Assembly: GCF_000372725.1 (NCBI RefSeq)
Contig: NW_005199601.1
Coordinates: 260,371-324,370 of the forward strand
DNA: 64,000 nucleotides
Source: Emiliania huxleyi CCMP1516
Lineage: Eukaryota > Haptophyta > Isochrysidales > Noelaerhabdaceae
Direction: 5' to 3'
Shown here: positions 1-10,553 of the stretch, in pieces
Layout of the letters: every line of letters begins with the position of its first letter
Numbering within the stretch: the first letter of the stretch is position 1
The notes under the pieces: model-generated
Databases searched by the model: none
Told to the model about the DNA's origin: nothing
The model's input: only the letters and a program-made list of their open reading frames with translations
Position numbers and translations under genes: made by a program

Positions 1-31
1 GGAGAGAAAAATATTCGGTCGTGCGACGACG

Positions 32-175
32 ACGAGGCATAGCTCCGCGCTGGTGTCCAGTCCGAGCCTGACTGTTCTTCACCTTCCTACCTACCTGCCT
101 GTATGTATGTAGAAAGATGAACAACAGTCAGGCTCGGACTGGACACCAACGCGGTATGGGTGGACGCGGGACAGA
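32..175. repeat. Inverted copies of a dispersed repeat
   Basis: The segment at about 46-85 (core GTGTCCAGTCCGAGCC) recurs inverted at about 119-160, so the stretch can fold back. A longer copy of the right arm, including the GATGATGACG-type sequence at about 165-185, is at 35990-36080 in the opposite orientation, and a short piece (CTGGACACCAGCGCGGAG) is at 7046-7063. Function is unknown; it behaves as a dispersed repeat. Confidence 0.7.
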
Positions 176-1814
176 TGATGACGACACGCACGAACGACAA
201 CAAGCGCCATTCGCTCTCACCTGGCAACCCTGTCTGCACGTCTCGCGCGCGCGTGAACAGGGCTCCAGGCCCCAAATGACGTGTGAGTGTTAGAGTTGTT
301 TGGTATTGCTAAAAATCTCTCTCTCGAACGACACACAGACACAAACAAGCTCACAAGACACACAGCCAGCTGGCTGCCACACACCCTGAGTTGGCGTACA
401 CATAACTCAAGGCCGCGCTCCCCCCCTGTCGCCCCCCCCAGCCAAGTTGCCGGAGGAACAAACAAGGGCACAACAACACAACAGACGACAGGGGCGAGCG
501 CGTGAGGCTGGAGCAGGCTTGCTCGTCCTCTAGCAATCTCCGCCGACCGCGAGGCCGGACTAGACCGTGTGTGGGGTCATGTGAGGTGTCTCTGGTCACT
601 CTCCTCAGGGGCTAGCCGCCAGCCGCTAGCCCTATCTCGCACTCACTGGCGGTGACAATTCTATGGGTGAGCGTATGCGAGTAGAGGCGCGTGAGCCGAT
701 TCTAGATCGCATGCCATTGGCATATAACTGGGCTTGGCGTCCGAGACCTCGATAGAGTAGCGCTGAAGGCGCTCTTTTTGATTGAAAATAGTACCCCACG
801 TTCCCCGACGGCCTTTGCCTGACATCCACACGAGGCATACCATGCACTTTCCTCGTCCGCTCGCGCTTGCCGCGCCGCATTGCGCCCGACTATGCCGCCG
901 CGAGCTACACGCCTAGACCCCCGCGACGCCTATTGCTCACGGGTCCCGCCGCCCCCTCACCACCCCCACCACGCGATGCGCCTTCGCTCGTCGCGCGAGC
1001 TGCTGTACCCCCCTCGCGGGCCTCGCACCGCCTGCCTACTCCCGCTCGCAGGTACCGAGGAAGCCGCGAGACGCGTCCGCTGCTGCCCATTCCCCGCCTT
1101 TGTCCCGCGCGACCGCCCTCCCTCTCTTCTGGCAAGAGAGCGACCCGCTCTCGCTTGCTGGCCAATCGCCGCCCGGCTCCAGTCCGAGCGCCGAGGACGC
1201 GAGAGAGCGTGCCGGCGGCCTCGTCTCGACGCTCACGCCGCGACGTGCTGCCCGTAGGCGCGGCTCTCCTCTCTCTGGTTCGCTCTCTCATCTCATTCAA
1301 CATGCACATGCCCTTTTGAGCAGCACCATTTTTGTGCAGCGGGTACTGATTCTTTTTATCTGTGTAGGCGAGGCTCGAGGGCATGGGGCGGGTAGGCGGG
1401 GGGGCTGCGGGGCTGGGTGGGTGGTGGCGGGCGGGCTCGAGATCGCGCGACTGATCGTTCCGTGGGGAGATTCCCAGAGATTTTATCATACCTGTATACC
1501 CCATATACCCCCATATACCCCCATATACCCCATATACCCCCATAAACTCCCCAGACATCTCAATAGCAGTTTTTTACCGTCTTTCACATGGTCGCGATCC
1601 CGTAGGCGCTTGCCTTTCCTGCTACGAGCCGAGATTGACCTGAGATTGACCCCCCCGAGCAAAGTTCCCGCCTGCTAGCATCTCTGCACTGCGTCTAGAG
1701 AGTGCCACTCTGTGTCCGCAGCCGCGAGGGCCACTCGAGCGCTGGCCTGCACTCCCATCGGGGACGCCACCTTCAACCGCTTCTGGACTCTCTGCAGGAA
1801 TTCATTCGATCAAC
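176..1814. other. No supported gene; short satellite-like tract
   Basis: The open frames here are short, compositionally biased and overlap on both strands, so none is called. A CCCCATATA-type short tandem tract lies at about 1496-1543. The last few hundred bases presumably hold the promoter and 5' UTR of the MACPF gene, but I recognise no core element. Confidence 0.4.
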
Positions 1815-4800
1815 ATGCTCAAACTCGAGTTCGTGCCGGCCGCCGGTGACAAGCTCTTGCTCAAGCTCTCTCCTCCGCCGCCGCTTGCTGACAAGCAGGT
1901 GTGCGTTAATTTGCAGTGGCTGAGGGAGTTGGTATGCACACGCGCACCGCTGCAACGCACGCGACGCTGCGCCTTCGCTGCAAGACTATCCTCTCGCGTT
2001 CTGTGGCTGACAGGCGTCTCTGGCGGACAACACGACTGTCATCGACTCTGGTGGCGGAGGCAACGCCGTCGGCATCCCCTCCGAGCCCGTCTCGCTCAAG
2101 GATGGCATCGATACCGGCACCGGCGGCACCGGCACCGCCAGCACCGGCACCGGCAACGGCCCGCCCGAGGGCGAGCCCGGCCCGCTCAAGGACGGCATTG
2201 ACGCGGGCGGCGGCAACGTCGCGGGCGAGTTGTCGCCGATAAAGTCCTTCGCGAAGGTCGGAATCGTGCCGGCTGACGACGGCCGCATCACGCTCGTCAT
2301 CTCCGCGTCGGTGTCGCATTCGCTCCTCGGAGCCAAGGTGCGCGTGCGCACGCCAGGGTCGTGATCATCCCTCTCCCGTCTCCGAAAGCTTGCGCGTACT
2401 CTCCCTCGCCCACAGGCGTGCGGCGTCAAGAACGTCAACATCTCCGTGGCAAAGTCTGGCCCGGACGGCGTCCTCAAGAAGGAAACGGCCGCGGAAAAGG
2501 CGCCCGCCGCGGGCGCGGTCGACTCGGACAAGGCCAAGGCCATGTTCGCCGCCCACGGGCCGAGCCCCGCTGTTTTCTGGTCCAAGTTTACGCGCCCGAC
2601 CGGGCCACCGACGGCCCCCACCGGCGCCGTCAAGGGTGCCCTCAAGAAGGACATCCCTGCGGCAGAGTCTGGCGCGGAGGTCTCCTTTGACGAGACCGGC
2701 GTCATCAAGATCGACCCGGCGCTCAAGCCGGCCACCAAGGTCGCCACGGCCGTCAAGCCGGCGGAGGCCGGCGGCGCGCCGCTGCCGTCGTTCAAGGAGT
2801 TTCCGGAGGAGGAGCCCGCCCCGGCGGCGAGCGCCTGGCATTCTGCGCGCCGGCGTCTGCCGACCCACTCGCTGTGACCCCATCCCGCGTTCGACGCGTA
2901 GGGCGACGCCGACTGGAACGATTCGACCAAGGAGTTTCCAGAGGAGACGGCCGCCCCGGCGGTGAGCACCTCCCAGCACCCTTCTGTGCACACGCGGGTA
3001 TTGCGGGGACACGCGAGTCCTTTAGGCGGGCACTTACATTGACCCTGTGACCTCTCATCTGCCGCACGTCACGCGCGCAGGGCATCGACGAGTGGAAGAC
3101 CCCCTCCCCGCTCCGCAAGATCGAGCGCAAGGGCGAGCCCAACCTGATCGACCGCTCCAAGAAGACCACCAAGAACCTCACCCCGATCGGCCGCGTCGAC
3201 TCCAACGGGTTCGCGGCCCTGCTCGGAACGGACCTCGACGAGGAAGACCTCGCTGACGTCGGCTCCGGCAACGCGTTCGACGACGAGGAAGACCTCGCTG
3301 GCGTCGGCTCCGGTGACGCGTCTGTCGGCGACGCCCCGCCGACGTCGACCACAAACTCGGTGCTCGCCGCCTGCATATGCGCGGGGCCTCCTTTCCCTGC
3401 TCGCCCCTCGCCGCTCACAGCCAGTCTCGCGCCCCTGTTCAGGGCGCGACGGCCAACCCCAAGACGAACACGATTACCACGCAGAAGGGCTCCGTCTCCG
3501 CCTTCGGCTGGCTCTCGTGGCCCAAGCTCTGCTGGCACAACGTGCTCTGCACCGTCTTCATCTGCCTCATCGCGGCGAGTGCGAGCGGCGTGGCGTTCGC
3601 CTACTTCTCGCACGTCGGCTCTGACAGCCTTCTCCCTTCGATTGTCGTGCCCGACGCGACGGCGCTCCCGACTGAGCGTGGGCCGTTGTTTGCTCCATTC
3701 AACCCCACGCCGGTCGTACCCGAGCCGCCGGACGTGGTTGAAGACCCCGCCTGGCTCATCGCCACCTCCGGCTTCTGCTCGAACCTCAACGTTGTCATGA
3801 ACGAGCGCGACGTCAAGGGCAAAATGACGGCTGGCGACAGGGACGGGCACTTTGTCGCGGACATCTCGTTCAACTACTACCCGCAGACGGCGATCAAGTT
3901 CACTGACACTCCGTACCACATGGCGAATACCATCGAGGGCGACCAGACTGAGGCGGACGCCCTGGTGTCACCCGCGTGGGACCACAAGAACATCGCGCTG
4001 CTTGAGCCAACATCCTCGTGCAGCGCCGACGAGGAGGGCCGGAGCAACCAATCGTGGGCCATCTCCGTCTTCAAGGTGGAGGAGCACCGCGCCTGCAACG
4101 ATGGTGAGACGGCGTGGTCTGGCCATCCATGCGTGCACTACACCGGCTACGTCTCGGCGGAGTCGCCCAACTTTGTCAATGTCAACACGGAGCGATTCGT
4201 GTGCCAGCTGTTTGTCGACTCGGATGGGAGCTCCCCTCCACCCAAAGTGTCGTCGGGCCCGACGACGACTTCTGAAGATACTTGCGCACCAGACACGAGC
4301 GCCGCAGACACCAACACGATTTTGAAACATTCGAGCGACATCATGCAGAAGCGCGAGATGCTCACCATCGACCAATTCCTTCGCGGATACACCTCCTCGA
4401 ACGAAGATCTGCTCCACATCTCTGCCTACCAGTTCCAGCTTGGTGAGGACATCGACACGGGGGAAGGCGTCGTGGTCACCACGGAACCGACTGCCAATCT
4501 CTTTGATCGCGACAGAGTCGCCTCACTCCTCGGTGTGAGCACGTCATCCGCCTACAGTTCGACAAAGACGATTTCAGGCGACTCCATCGCAGAGTTCTCG
4601 AGCCAGTTCGCCGCTTCTGCTTCCGTCGGAGGATCAGCCTGGGGCGTGTCCGCGTCAGCATCAGCGTCATTCAGCTCGTCGTCCAGCGGCTCGAGCAAGA
4701 TGTCTTACGCTCAGCTTCGCTCCATGCAGGTTGTTGGCGTGGTTACCGTGCACCCTGGCGGGGATCAGAGAGCCTACGACGCGGCTCTAGCTGCTAACAC

Positions 4801-6436
4801 CCGCACCGAGCTTGAGGCAGTCCTCGATTCGACGAAGGCAGAGGAGTTCGTGAAGAAGTACGGCTTGTACTTTATCACGTCTGCAACCTACGGCGGGCTC
4901 TTCACCATGACCAAGTCTGCGGAGACCACTTCAGCGACCTCGGCAGAGTCATTGTCGGCGGAGCTGTCGTTCTCATACGGGGTGGCGTCAGGTTCCGCCA
5001 CGGCGTCGGATGACACAAGCAATTCTGACGAAAGCTCGAGCTCACAAGCGAAAGTGAAATGCTACGGCGGGGAGCTGGGGAAATGCTCCCTTGAAAATTA
5101 CAGTGACTGGGCGGCAAGTGTGGTCGATCACCCTGACGTTGTGGACTACACGATCACACCTATCTACAAACTGATTGATCCCGGCGACACAAAGCGTCAG
5201 CTGCTTAAAGCAGCCTTCCACAGTGTGGAGGTGAAGCTTCTGGGCGGAATGCAAGCGCAATGGATCAAGGAAGATCGGGTGGCGTCTGCAAGCACAGTTG
5301 ATCTGCAGACCGTTGTCATCAAGAGCGTGAGCAGCAACAGGTTCTGCCGGCTCAACCGCAACGAAATTAGACAAATTGAGCGGCCTCGCGTTTGGAAGAA
5401 AATTATTGCGGACTACACCATAATATGCGACGGGAGCGCAAAGTACACCGGAAAGTACCTCCAGGATCGTTTCAGCAACCAGGAGACGCGCACCTCGTTC
5501 CTCGCGTTTGTCTTCTCCCTCGTGCCGAGCGAGAGAAGGGGGGAATTCACCTTGCAGGCGTGGGCGCTGAACGACCGCAGCACGTACGCTGACGGAACTA
5601 CGCTCCCCAACCAGGAATTTGCCATACCCCACAAGTGCGGGATGGCGGACTCGTCGAGCGAAATCGTCTGCTCGCCCTCCGCGGACTCGTCGGGCAACCT
5701 TGTCGTCGAGGACATAACTGTCAAAATTCCTCGCCCGATCACAGAAGCCACGGCGTTTCAAATCGAAAGCCAGGGAGCGGGGTTGTACACGCTCACTGCA
5801 GTCCGGGCGCAAGACTCTGCCTTCGGCGTCAGCGACCCGGGCCACCTTTGCGGAACAAACAGCAACTCGAGCATTGGATGCCCGGCTTTCGTGTCCACCA
5901 AGGAGGAGGCGGCCGGCTTCAACGCGCAATTTGTTATCGAGGTGCTAGGGCCCGGCCAAACTTTCGGGCGTGTCCAAAACACGAGACTTTACGTGGGCGA
6001 TGTCATGCGTGCTGGCGGCCCTCCGTTGGTGATGGAAGGGAACAACAACCTCTTTTTCGTCGTGCTACCAGGGGGCGACCTTGTTTTTACGTCGTTGTCC
6101 ACCGTGTCGTCCGCGACATTCGCAGTGCGTTGGGACACAGCACCGGGCACGGCCACTGTAGAACTGTCCCAAGATGGAGCTGTGTTGTTCAAGGACGACA
6201 AGGGGAACGTCAAATACTACCTACCCTCGCTGGGTACATGCAACGAGGGTCCGAGCTATATGGCAATTTCAGAATTTGGTCAGCTTCAGGGTTTTTTGTC
6301 AGTTTTTTGCAGCGATGTCACCAATGAGAAAGCCTGTCCAGGTGATTTGGACGCACTAAGCCGTTGCATCCTTGGCGGGGTGTGGAGCAAGGACTCTGTG
6401 AAACCCTGTCCCAGCGAAGGCTCATGCCCACCATGA
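1815..6436 (+). CDS. Membrane-anchored MACPF-domain protein, six exons
   Basis: I infer exons 1815-1898, 2014-2337, 2416-2826, 2902-2961, 3081-3359 and 3443-6436, all joined in phase 0 and giving about 1383 residues. The third intron has a GC donor (2827); the others have GT. The first ~385 residues are acidic and Pro/Gly/Lys-rich, with repeated DEEDLA-type and PLKDGID-type segments and no signal peptide. One hydrophobic segment follows at about residues 410-442, so a type II orientation with a large outside domain is likely. In that outside part a Ser/Ala-rich stretch is followed by KKYGLYFITSATYGGLF (about residue 857), which matches the MACPF/perforin signature of a Y-G-x-x-F motif and a glycine-rich turn, and later an ITPIYKLID segment typical of the end of the fold. 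MACPF proteins insert in membranes as oligomers, in defence, attack or adhesion; which applies here is unknown. The frame is intact. Confidence 0.75.
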
Positions 6437-6559
6437 CAGAAACGGACAGGAGAACCGGAAATGGGGGGCAAGAAACAATAGCGAACGACCCTGGTGAGCC
6501 AAACACTAGACCGGTGAAAGTCCGGCACAAGCGATGCGGCATACCGCGACCGCATAGTC

Positions 6560-6709
6560 ATGCACCTGATGACGGCCGCCGGCGCCTCGGCGCCGGCCGA
6601 CGCCGTGTTCAGGTTCACGGCTGGCGACGCGATGCAGACCGAGGACGACGACGAGGACGCTGACCGCTCCGAGGATTATTCCGACGACGGGAGGGCGTCC
6701 GACTTGTAG
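6560..6709 (+). other. Possible short acidic-tail exon
   Basis: A 49-residue frame from the ATG at 6560 ends in a highly acidic tail (TEDDDEDADRSEDYSDDG) and a TAG at 6707. It looks like the C-terminal exon of a nuclear or cytosolic protein. No partner exon was found, and it lies 120 bases after the MACPF stop. It may be a gene fragment. Confidence 0.25.
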
Positions 6710-6754
6710 CTGGCCTCACCCATATCTTACCCTCTGCCCCCCCCTCCTGCTACC

Positions 6755-7005
6755 CCCCAGGCTAGATGGTCACAGATAGCCCCACACAGCCCCTTACCCC
6801 TTCACCCTCGCCTCGCTGGTGTTTCTGAACACGTAGACGACCACGCTGTGGGGGTTGTGTTATAGGAGTAGGAGTGGGGTGCAGGTTGCTCACCCACGGC
6901 ACCGGGCCGGTGCTTGCACTTTGAATGCCGTGGGGCTCCTGCCCGTGTCCCGGGCGTGGAGATGCGAGGGTCGCCCCCCCTTGCCCCACCACTTTGTGTG
7001 TGTGG
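6755..7005 (+). repeat. Dispersed repeat R1, copy 1
   Basis: It begins with ACCCCCCAGGCTAGATGG and continues through CACGGCACCGGGCCGGTGC, TGCACTTTGAATGCCGTGG and GCCCCACCACTTTGTGTGTG. Closely similar copies are at 8676-8963 (direct), about 9035-9136 (inverted, partial) and 19258-19375 (partial, inside an intron of the oxidoreductase gene). It contains no convincing coding frame. Confidence 0.85.
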
Positions 7006-7758
7006 AGCCATTCAGGCAGGTAGGTAGCAAGCTGACTCCCTCTCGGCGTCGGCCTGGACACCAGCGCGGAGCTATGCCTCGTGCTGCCGTCAAGTCGGAA
7101 TCGACTCGCGATCTTTGGCCCTCCAGAGGTACATACCCGGAGCCCCCCTCCAACCCACCCGCGCTAGGTCTCGGGCGGCGAAGGGGTCACACCCGACGAC
7201 CTCGGGAACTAGCCGGGGCAGTCGGAGAAAGAAGGGGCAACTCCGTGCACTGACGGTCGGCCACCAGAAAACACGCCTGCGTGGATCGCGTCACACCAAT
7301 CCTCGCTACCCAACGCGGCGAAAGGATATCCACCTCGAGAACCTCGACAACATACGGTACCCGGGTCATCTGGTAGTCAACCAAAGTCATCATCATCTCC
7401 ACCCCCAACGGAATGAATAATCTAGATAGCGGCGTTCTGCAACAGCACCGCCTCCCCCCCCGGGGGCGAAGTGGAGGTTGACATGCTCCCACGGTGCCGA
7501 CGCGGCGCCGGAGTGGCCGGCGCTGCTCGCCGCGACCACGACGGCTACTCTGATGCTCCGGGCCGACCCGTCCTACCCGACGGTGGCACTCTTCCACGTC
7601 TCGCTCACGCTGAGAAAAATTCTGAAACGGCGTTTGCTGGCCTGGGTTGAAACTGAGTCGCGGCGGCGGCCAGCAAACGCGTCCGAGGCGTCCGACGACA
7701 AGCTGCGGGCAGAGGAGCCGCGGCGGCCCACCACCCTGCGGCCCACCACCCCGCGTCC
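7006..7758. other. No confident gene
   Basis: A plus frame at 7478-7870 and a minus frame at 7187-7996 are both open but biased in composition, and neither matches a family I recognise. The stretch may hold upstream exons of the CCCH/F-box gene. A piece of the repeat seen at position 46 recurs at 7046-7063. Confidence 0.4.
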
Positions 7759-8589
7759 ATGCTGCAGCGCTTGCTGTGGAGGGACGACGGCCGAGGATTG
7801 GCGGTGTCTGTCTGGCTACTGCGGGAGGAAGGCGGCGCAACTTCGGAGAGGTGGTGCCGGCAGTGGGTGAGGACGGCGTCCTGCCGCTTCGGAGGCGGCT
7901 GCCGGCACGCGCACGTGCTGACCCTCGCCAGCCACGGGCTCTCCCCGGGCCGCGGCGCGGCGATGCCGCCGCTGGAGCTATCACCCGACCCTGCAAGCCT
8001 CTCCGCCGACGAGCTGCGCCGCGTCGCCTTTATTGTTGGGCGCGGCGCGGTCGCCTTTGACTACGAGGATCCGCACGCGGCAAAGAGCTTCCTCGAGGCC
8101 GACGCCGCCACCCAGCTCGCGGCGGAGGAGGCCGCTGCCAGCCGCTGCGGAGAAGACGCCGCTCCCGCTGCCGCCGCCAACAGCCGGCCGTACGATGAAT
8201 TCCCCCAGCTGCCCGACGAGCTGTGGACGGCTATTCTCGAACGGGTAGACGACGTGGAGGCGCTGCGTGCCGCGGCGAGCACGAACGCGCACCTCTCCGC
8301 CGCCGCCGCCAACCTCTGGGTCGCCATGGAGGCACGCTTGCTCTGCGGCGGCGGCGGTGGCGGCGGCGGCGGCGGTGGCAGGGCGGGCGAGGGTGGAGCT
8401 CCACGCGAGGGCGGCGAGGGCGGGATGGGGCTCAGGAATGGCGGCGGAGGCGCTGGTGCAGTCGGCCTCTCCGCGCTCGCCAACCAGCCAGGCGGTGGCA
8501 GCGGCGAGCGGCTGGCCGCGGTGCGTCAGGCGGCGGCGGCGGCGACTCCGCGGCTGAGGACGGCGCCTCTCCACGGGCTGTGCGCGTGA
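7759..8589 (+). CDS. CCCH zinc finger plus F-box protein
   Basis: The frame encodes up to 276 residues. Near its start, CRQWVRTASCRFGGGCRHAH has the exact C-x8-C-x5-C-x3-H spacing of a CCCH zinc finger, a fold that usually binds RNA. About 85 residues later, FPQLPDELWTAILERVDD and the following TNAHLSAAAANLWVAME segment fit an F-box, the helical module that binds SKP1 in SCF ubiquitin ligases. A Gly-rich stretch encoded by a GGC run (about 8347-8382) follows. I chose the ATG at 7759 because it keeps the zinc finger; an ATG at 7963 would give an F-box-only protein, and upstream exons may exist. The C-terminus is Ala/Arg-rich with no substrate-binding repeat, so it may continue past an intron after 8589. 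Repeat R1 starts about 85 bases downstream. Confidence 0.6.
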   Translation: MLQRLLWRDDGRGLAVSVWLLREEGGATSERWCRQWVRTASCRFGGGCRHAHVLTLASHGLSPGRGAAMPPLELSPDPASLSADELRRVAFIVGRGAVAFDYEDPHAAKSFLEADAATQLAAEEAAASRCGEDAAPAAAANSRPYDEFPQLPDELWTAILERVDDVEALRAAASTNAHLSAAAANLWVAMEARLLCGGGGGGGGGGGRAGEGGAPREGGEGGMGLRNGGGGAGAVGLSALANQPGGGSGERLAAVRQAAAAATPRLRTAPLHGLCA

Positions 8590-8675
8590 ACAGGCGGCGC
8601 GCGGGAGGTGCTTTGCGAGCGAGGCGGCCCTCGGCCGCTGGCGGCGGGCGACGGCGGCGCCTCCGCTCACTCTCG

Positions 8676-9136
8676 ACCCCCCAGGCTAGATGGAGTAGTC
8701 AGATGTAGATTCTGCCCCACACAGCCCCTTACCCCTTCACCCTCGCCTCGCTGCTTGGTGTTTCTGAACACGTAGTCGTCCACGCTGTGGGGTTGTGTGT
8801 GGGTCCTGTGTCTGGGAGGGAGGGAGTGGGGTGCAGGTTGCTCACCCACGGCACCGGGCCGGTGCTTGCACTTTGAATGCCGTGGGGCTCCTGCCCGTGT
8901 CCGGGCGTGGAGATGCGAGGGTCGCCCCCCCCTTGCCCCACCACTTTGTGTGTGTGGAGAAGTTTACCTTACCTTACCTTACACGATAGACTTCCGAGAT
9001 TACCCGAGACGGCCCCGTAAGGTAAGGTAAGGTAGATTTCTCCACACACACAAAGTGGTGGGGCAAGGGGGGGCGACCCTCGCATCTCCGCACGCCCGGG
9101 ACACGGGCAGGAGCCCCACGGCATTCAAAGTGCAAG
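8676..9136. repeat. Dispersed repeat R1 copy 2 with inverted partial copy (long hairpin)
   Basis: R1 copy 2 runs to about 8963. After a ~65-base spacer with TTACC/GGTAA direct repeats, its last ~100 bases recur inverted at about 9035-9136, ending in CCACGGCATTCAAAGTGCA. The arms would form a hairpin of about 100 bp. The spacer is itself partly palindromic (CTTACCTTACCTTAC at about 8968-8983 against GTAAGGTAAGGTAAG at about 9017-9031). Confidence 0.8.
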
Positions 9137-9398
9137 ACCCGAGATTACTCGAGACGTATACCCGGATTACTCAAGAGCGAGCGCGAGCGAGTGCGAGTGA
9201 GAGAGAGAGAGAGACTCACAAAAGACAAAACTCTGAGAGATAGTGAGAGACAGAGACAGAGACAGGGAGCTCAGTACGCACGTCACAACGACCTTAGTGC
9301 AGAGGCCTAGGAGGCGTGGCACATCCGTGCGCAGCAGCCTCGGAGGCGCGGTCCACTCCACTGACAGTGACACTCCACACTCCGAAGAACCCGCTTGA
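9137..9398. other. Intergenic, GA-rich tract
   Basis: A GAGAGAGA and GAGACAGAGACAG-type simple repeat lies at about 9198-9266. No gene is supported. It is immediately downstream of the minus-strand PAQR gene. Confidence 0.5.
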
Positions 9399-10373
9399 TC
9401 AGAGCGCGTCCGGGTGCCGCAGCAGCACGCTGCAGCAGAGCGCGTAGTGCGCCGCCACTCCGACGAGCACGCAGAGGTGCCACAGCTCGTGGAAGCTGAA
9501 GACGGGCGGCCAGAGCCGCGGCGAGGCGGTGGCGTAGCACTGCGACCCGACGAGGTACGAGGTTGCGCCCATCACCCCCAGGCCCTGCTCGAGCGGCGTG
9601 AACTGCGAGTAGACGCTGCGGTACCTGCGCGGGAGGGAGGGGGCGGGCCGGGCGGTGAAGGGGAGCGGGGCGGGCGGGGACGGGGGACGGGAGGTAGAAC
9701 GGGAGGCGGCGCACCAGAGAGTCGACGTGGTGACGGGCACGAGCTGAACGAGGCCCATGGCGCAGTACACGGCGGTGCGTAGGTGGCGGCCTAAAGGGGC
9801 GTGGCTCTTCCAGGTGGGAAACCCGTCCTCGATCAGCGCAGTACGCGGCGGCGCGGCGTGGAGGCCGAGCTCTACTGGCGAGAAGACGAGCAGGCAGCCC
9901 GCCGCCGCACAGCCCGCCATGATCTGGACGACGAGCCAGGCGACGGGCGGCGGCAGCAGCGTGACGTAAAGCGGCGAACCAGCAAAGGCGATCTGCAGGT
10001 AGATCCCGCACAGGTCGAGATTCCCCGCAAACGTCTCGGCGGCCTCGCTCCTCCACGGGAAACGGTGGTAACAACCACTCGCGCCAAGCATCGCAGTGGC
10101 GCCAAAGCAAGCGAGCGCGGCGGCGGCCGCCGTCTCAGTAGTGGGGCAGAGGCTGATCAGGTAGCCGCTCCAGATCGGCGATGCCAGCGCCGGCAGTAGG
10201 TGCAGCCAACCGCGGAGCAGAGGCCGAGGCCGGCCGTGGCAGTAGAAGGGCGTGCCGTGCAGTCCGTCCACGTTGAGCCAGCGGTCCTCAGACGTTGCCA
10301 CGGCCTCTCGACGCTGCCACGACGCGAGCCTCTCTCTCGCTATGGTCTGACGCAGACGCGGGGTTGTTGACAT
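9399..10373 (-). CDS. PAQR / hemolysin III family membrane protein
   Basis: A seven-helix membrane protein of the progestin/adiponectin receptor and hemolysin III superfamily. Visible motifs are the conserved Ser-x3-His in SGCYHRFPW after the second hydrophobic segment, and the C-terminal FSFHELWHLCVLVGVAAH, whose His residues with the first motif form the family's zinc site. Family members act as receptors or as ceramidase-like lipid hydrolases. The name hemolysin III is historical and does not show that this is a toxin. The frame reads 324 residues from the ATG at 10373. An in-frame Pro/Arg-rich insert between the fifth and sixth hydrophobic segments (about 9627-9720) ends at a CGCAG acceptor and is probably an intron, so the mature protein is nearer 290 residues. 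No neighbour suggests a pathway. Confidence 0.8.
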   Translation of the reverse strand: MSTTPRLRQTIARERLASWQRREAVATSEDRWLNVDGLHGTPFYCHGRPRPLLRGWLHLLPALASPIWSGYLISLCPTTETAAAAALACFGATAMLGASGCYHRFPWRSEAAETFAGNLDLCGIYLQIAFAGSPLYVTLLPPPVAWLVVQIMAGCAAAGCLLVFSPVELGLHAAPPRTALIEDGFPTWKSHAPLGRHLRTAVYCAMGLVQLVPVTTSTLWCAASRSTSRPPSPPAPLPFTARPAPSLPRRYRSVYSQFTPLEQGLGVMGATSYLVGSQCYATASPRLWPPVFSFHELWHLCVLVGVAAHYALCCSVLLRHPDAL

Positions 10374-10436
10374 GAGGCGAGGTTGCCAGCGGCGGGTTGG
10401 ATGTGTATCCGGGCGGCGATCGTCGGCGGCGCTGGC

Positions 10437-10553
10437 GGCGTATCGCTGGCGGCGTATCGCTGGCTGCGTATCGCTGGCGGCGTATCGCTGGCCGCGTATC
10501 GCTGGCGGCGTATCGCTGGCGGCGTATCGCTGGCGGCGTATCGCTGGCGGCTA
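10437..10553. repeat. 14-bp tandem repeat, about eight copies
   Basis: The unit CTGGCGGCGTATCG repeats about eight times with a few substitutions. It is a minisatellite just upstream of the PAQR start codon. The unit is not a multiple of three, so it does not preserve a protein frame. Confidence 0.9.

Noticed and set aside
905-1558. 217-residue minus frame and overlapping plus frames
   Set aside because: Arg/Pro/Gly-rich with tandem MGVYGVYGG-like residues from the CCCCATATA satellite; no domain or splice context.
9399-10373. Hemolysin toxin
   Set aside because: The similarity is to the PAQR/hemolysin III membrane family, whose eukaryotic members are receptors or lipid hydrolases; nothing here shows toxin function.
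10437-10553. CRISPR-like array
   Set aside because: Units are contiguous 14-mers without spacers, in a eukaryotic context; it is a minisatellite.
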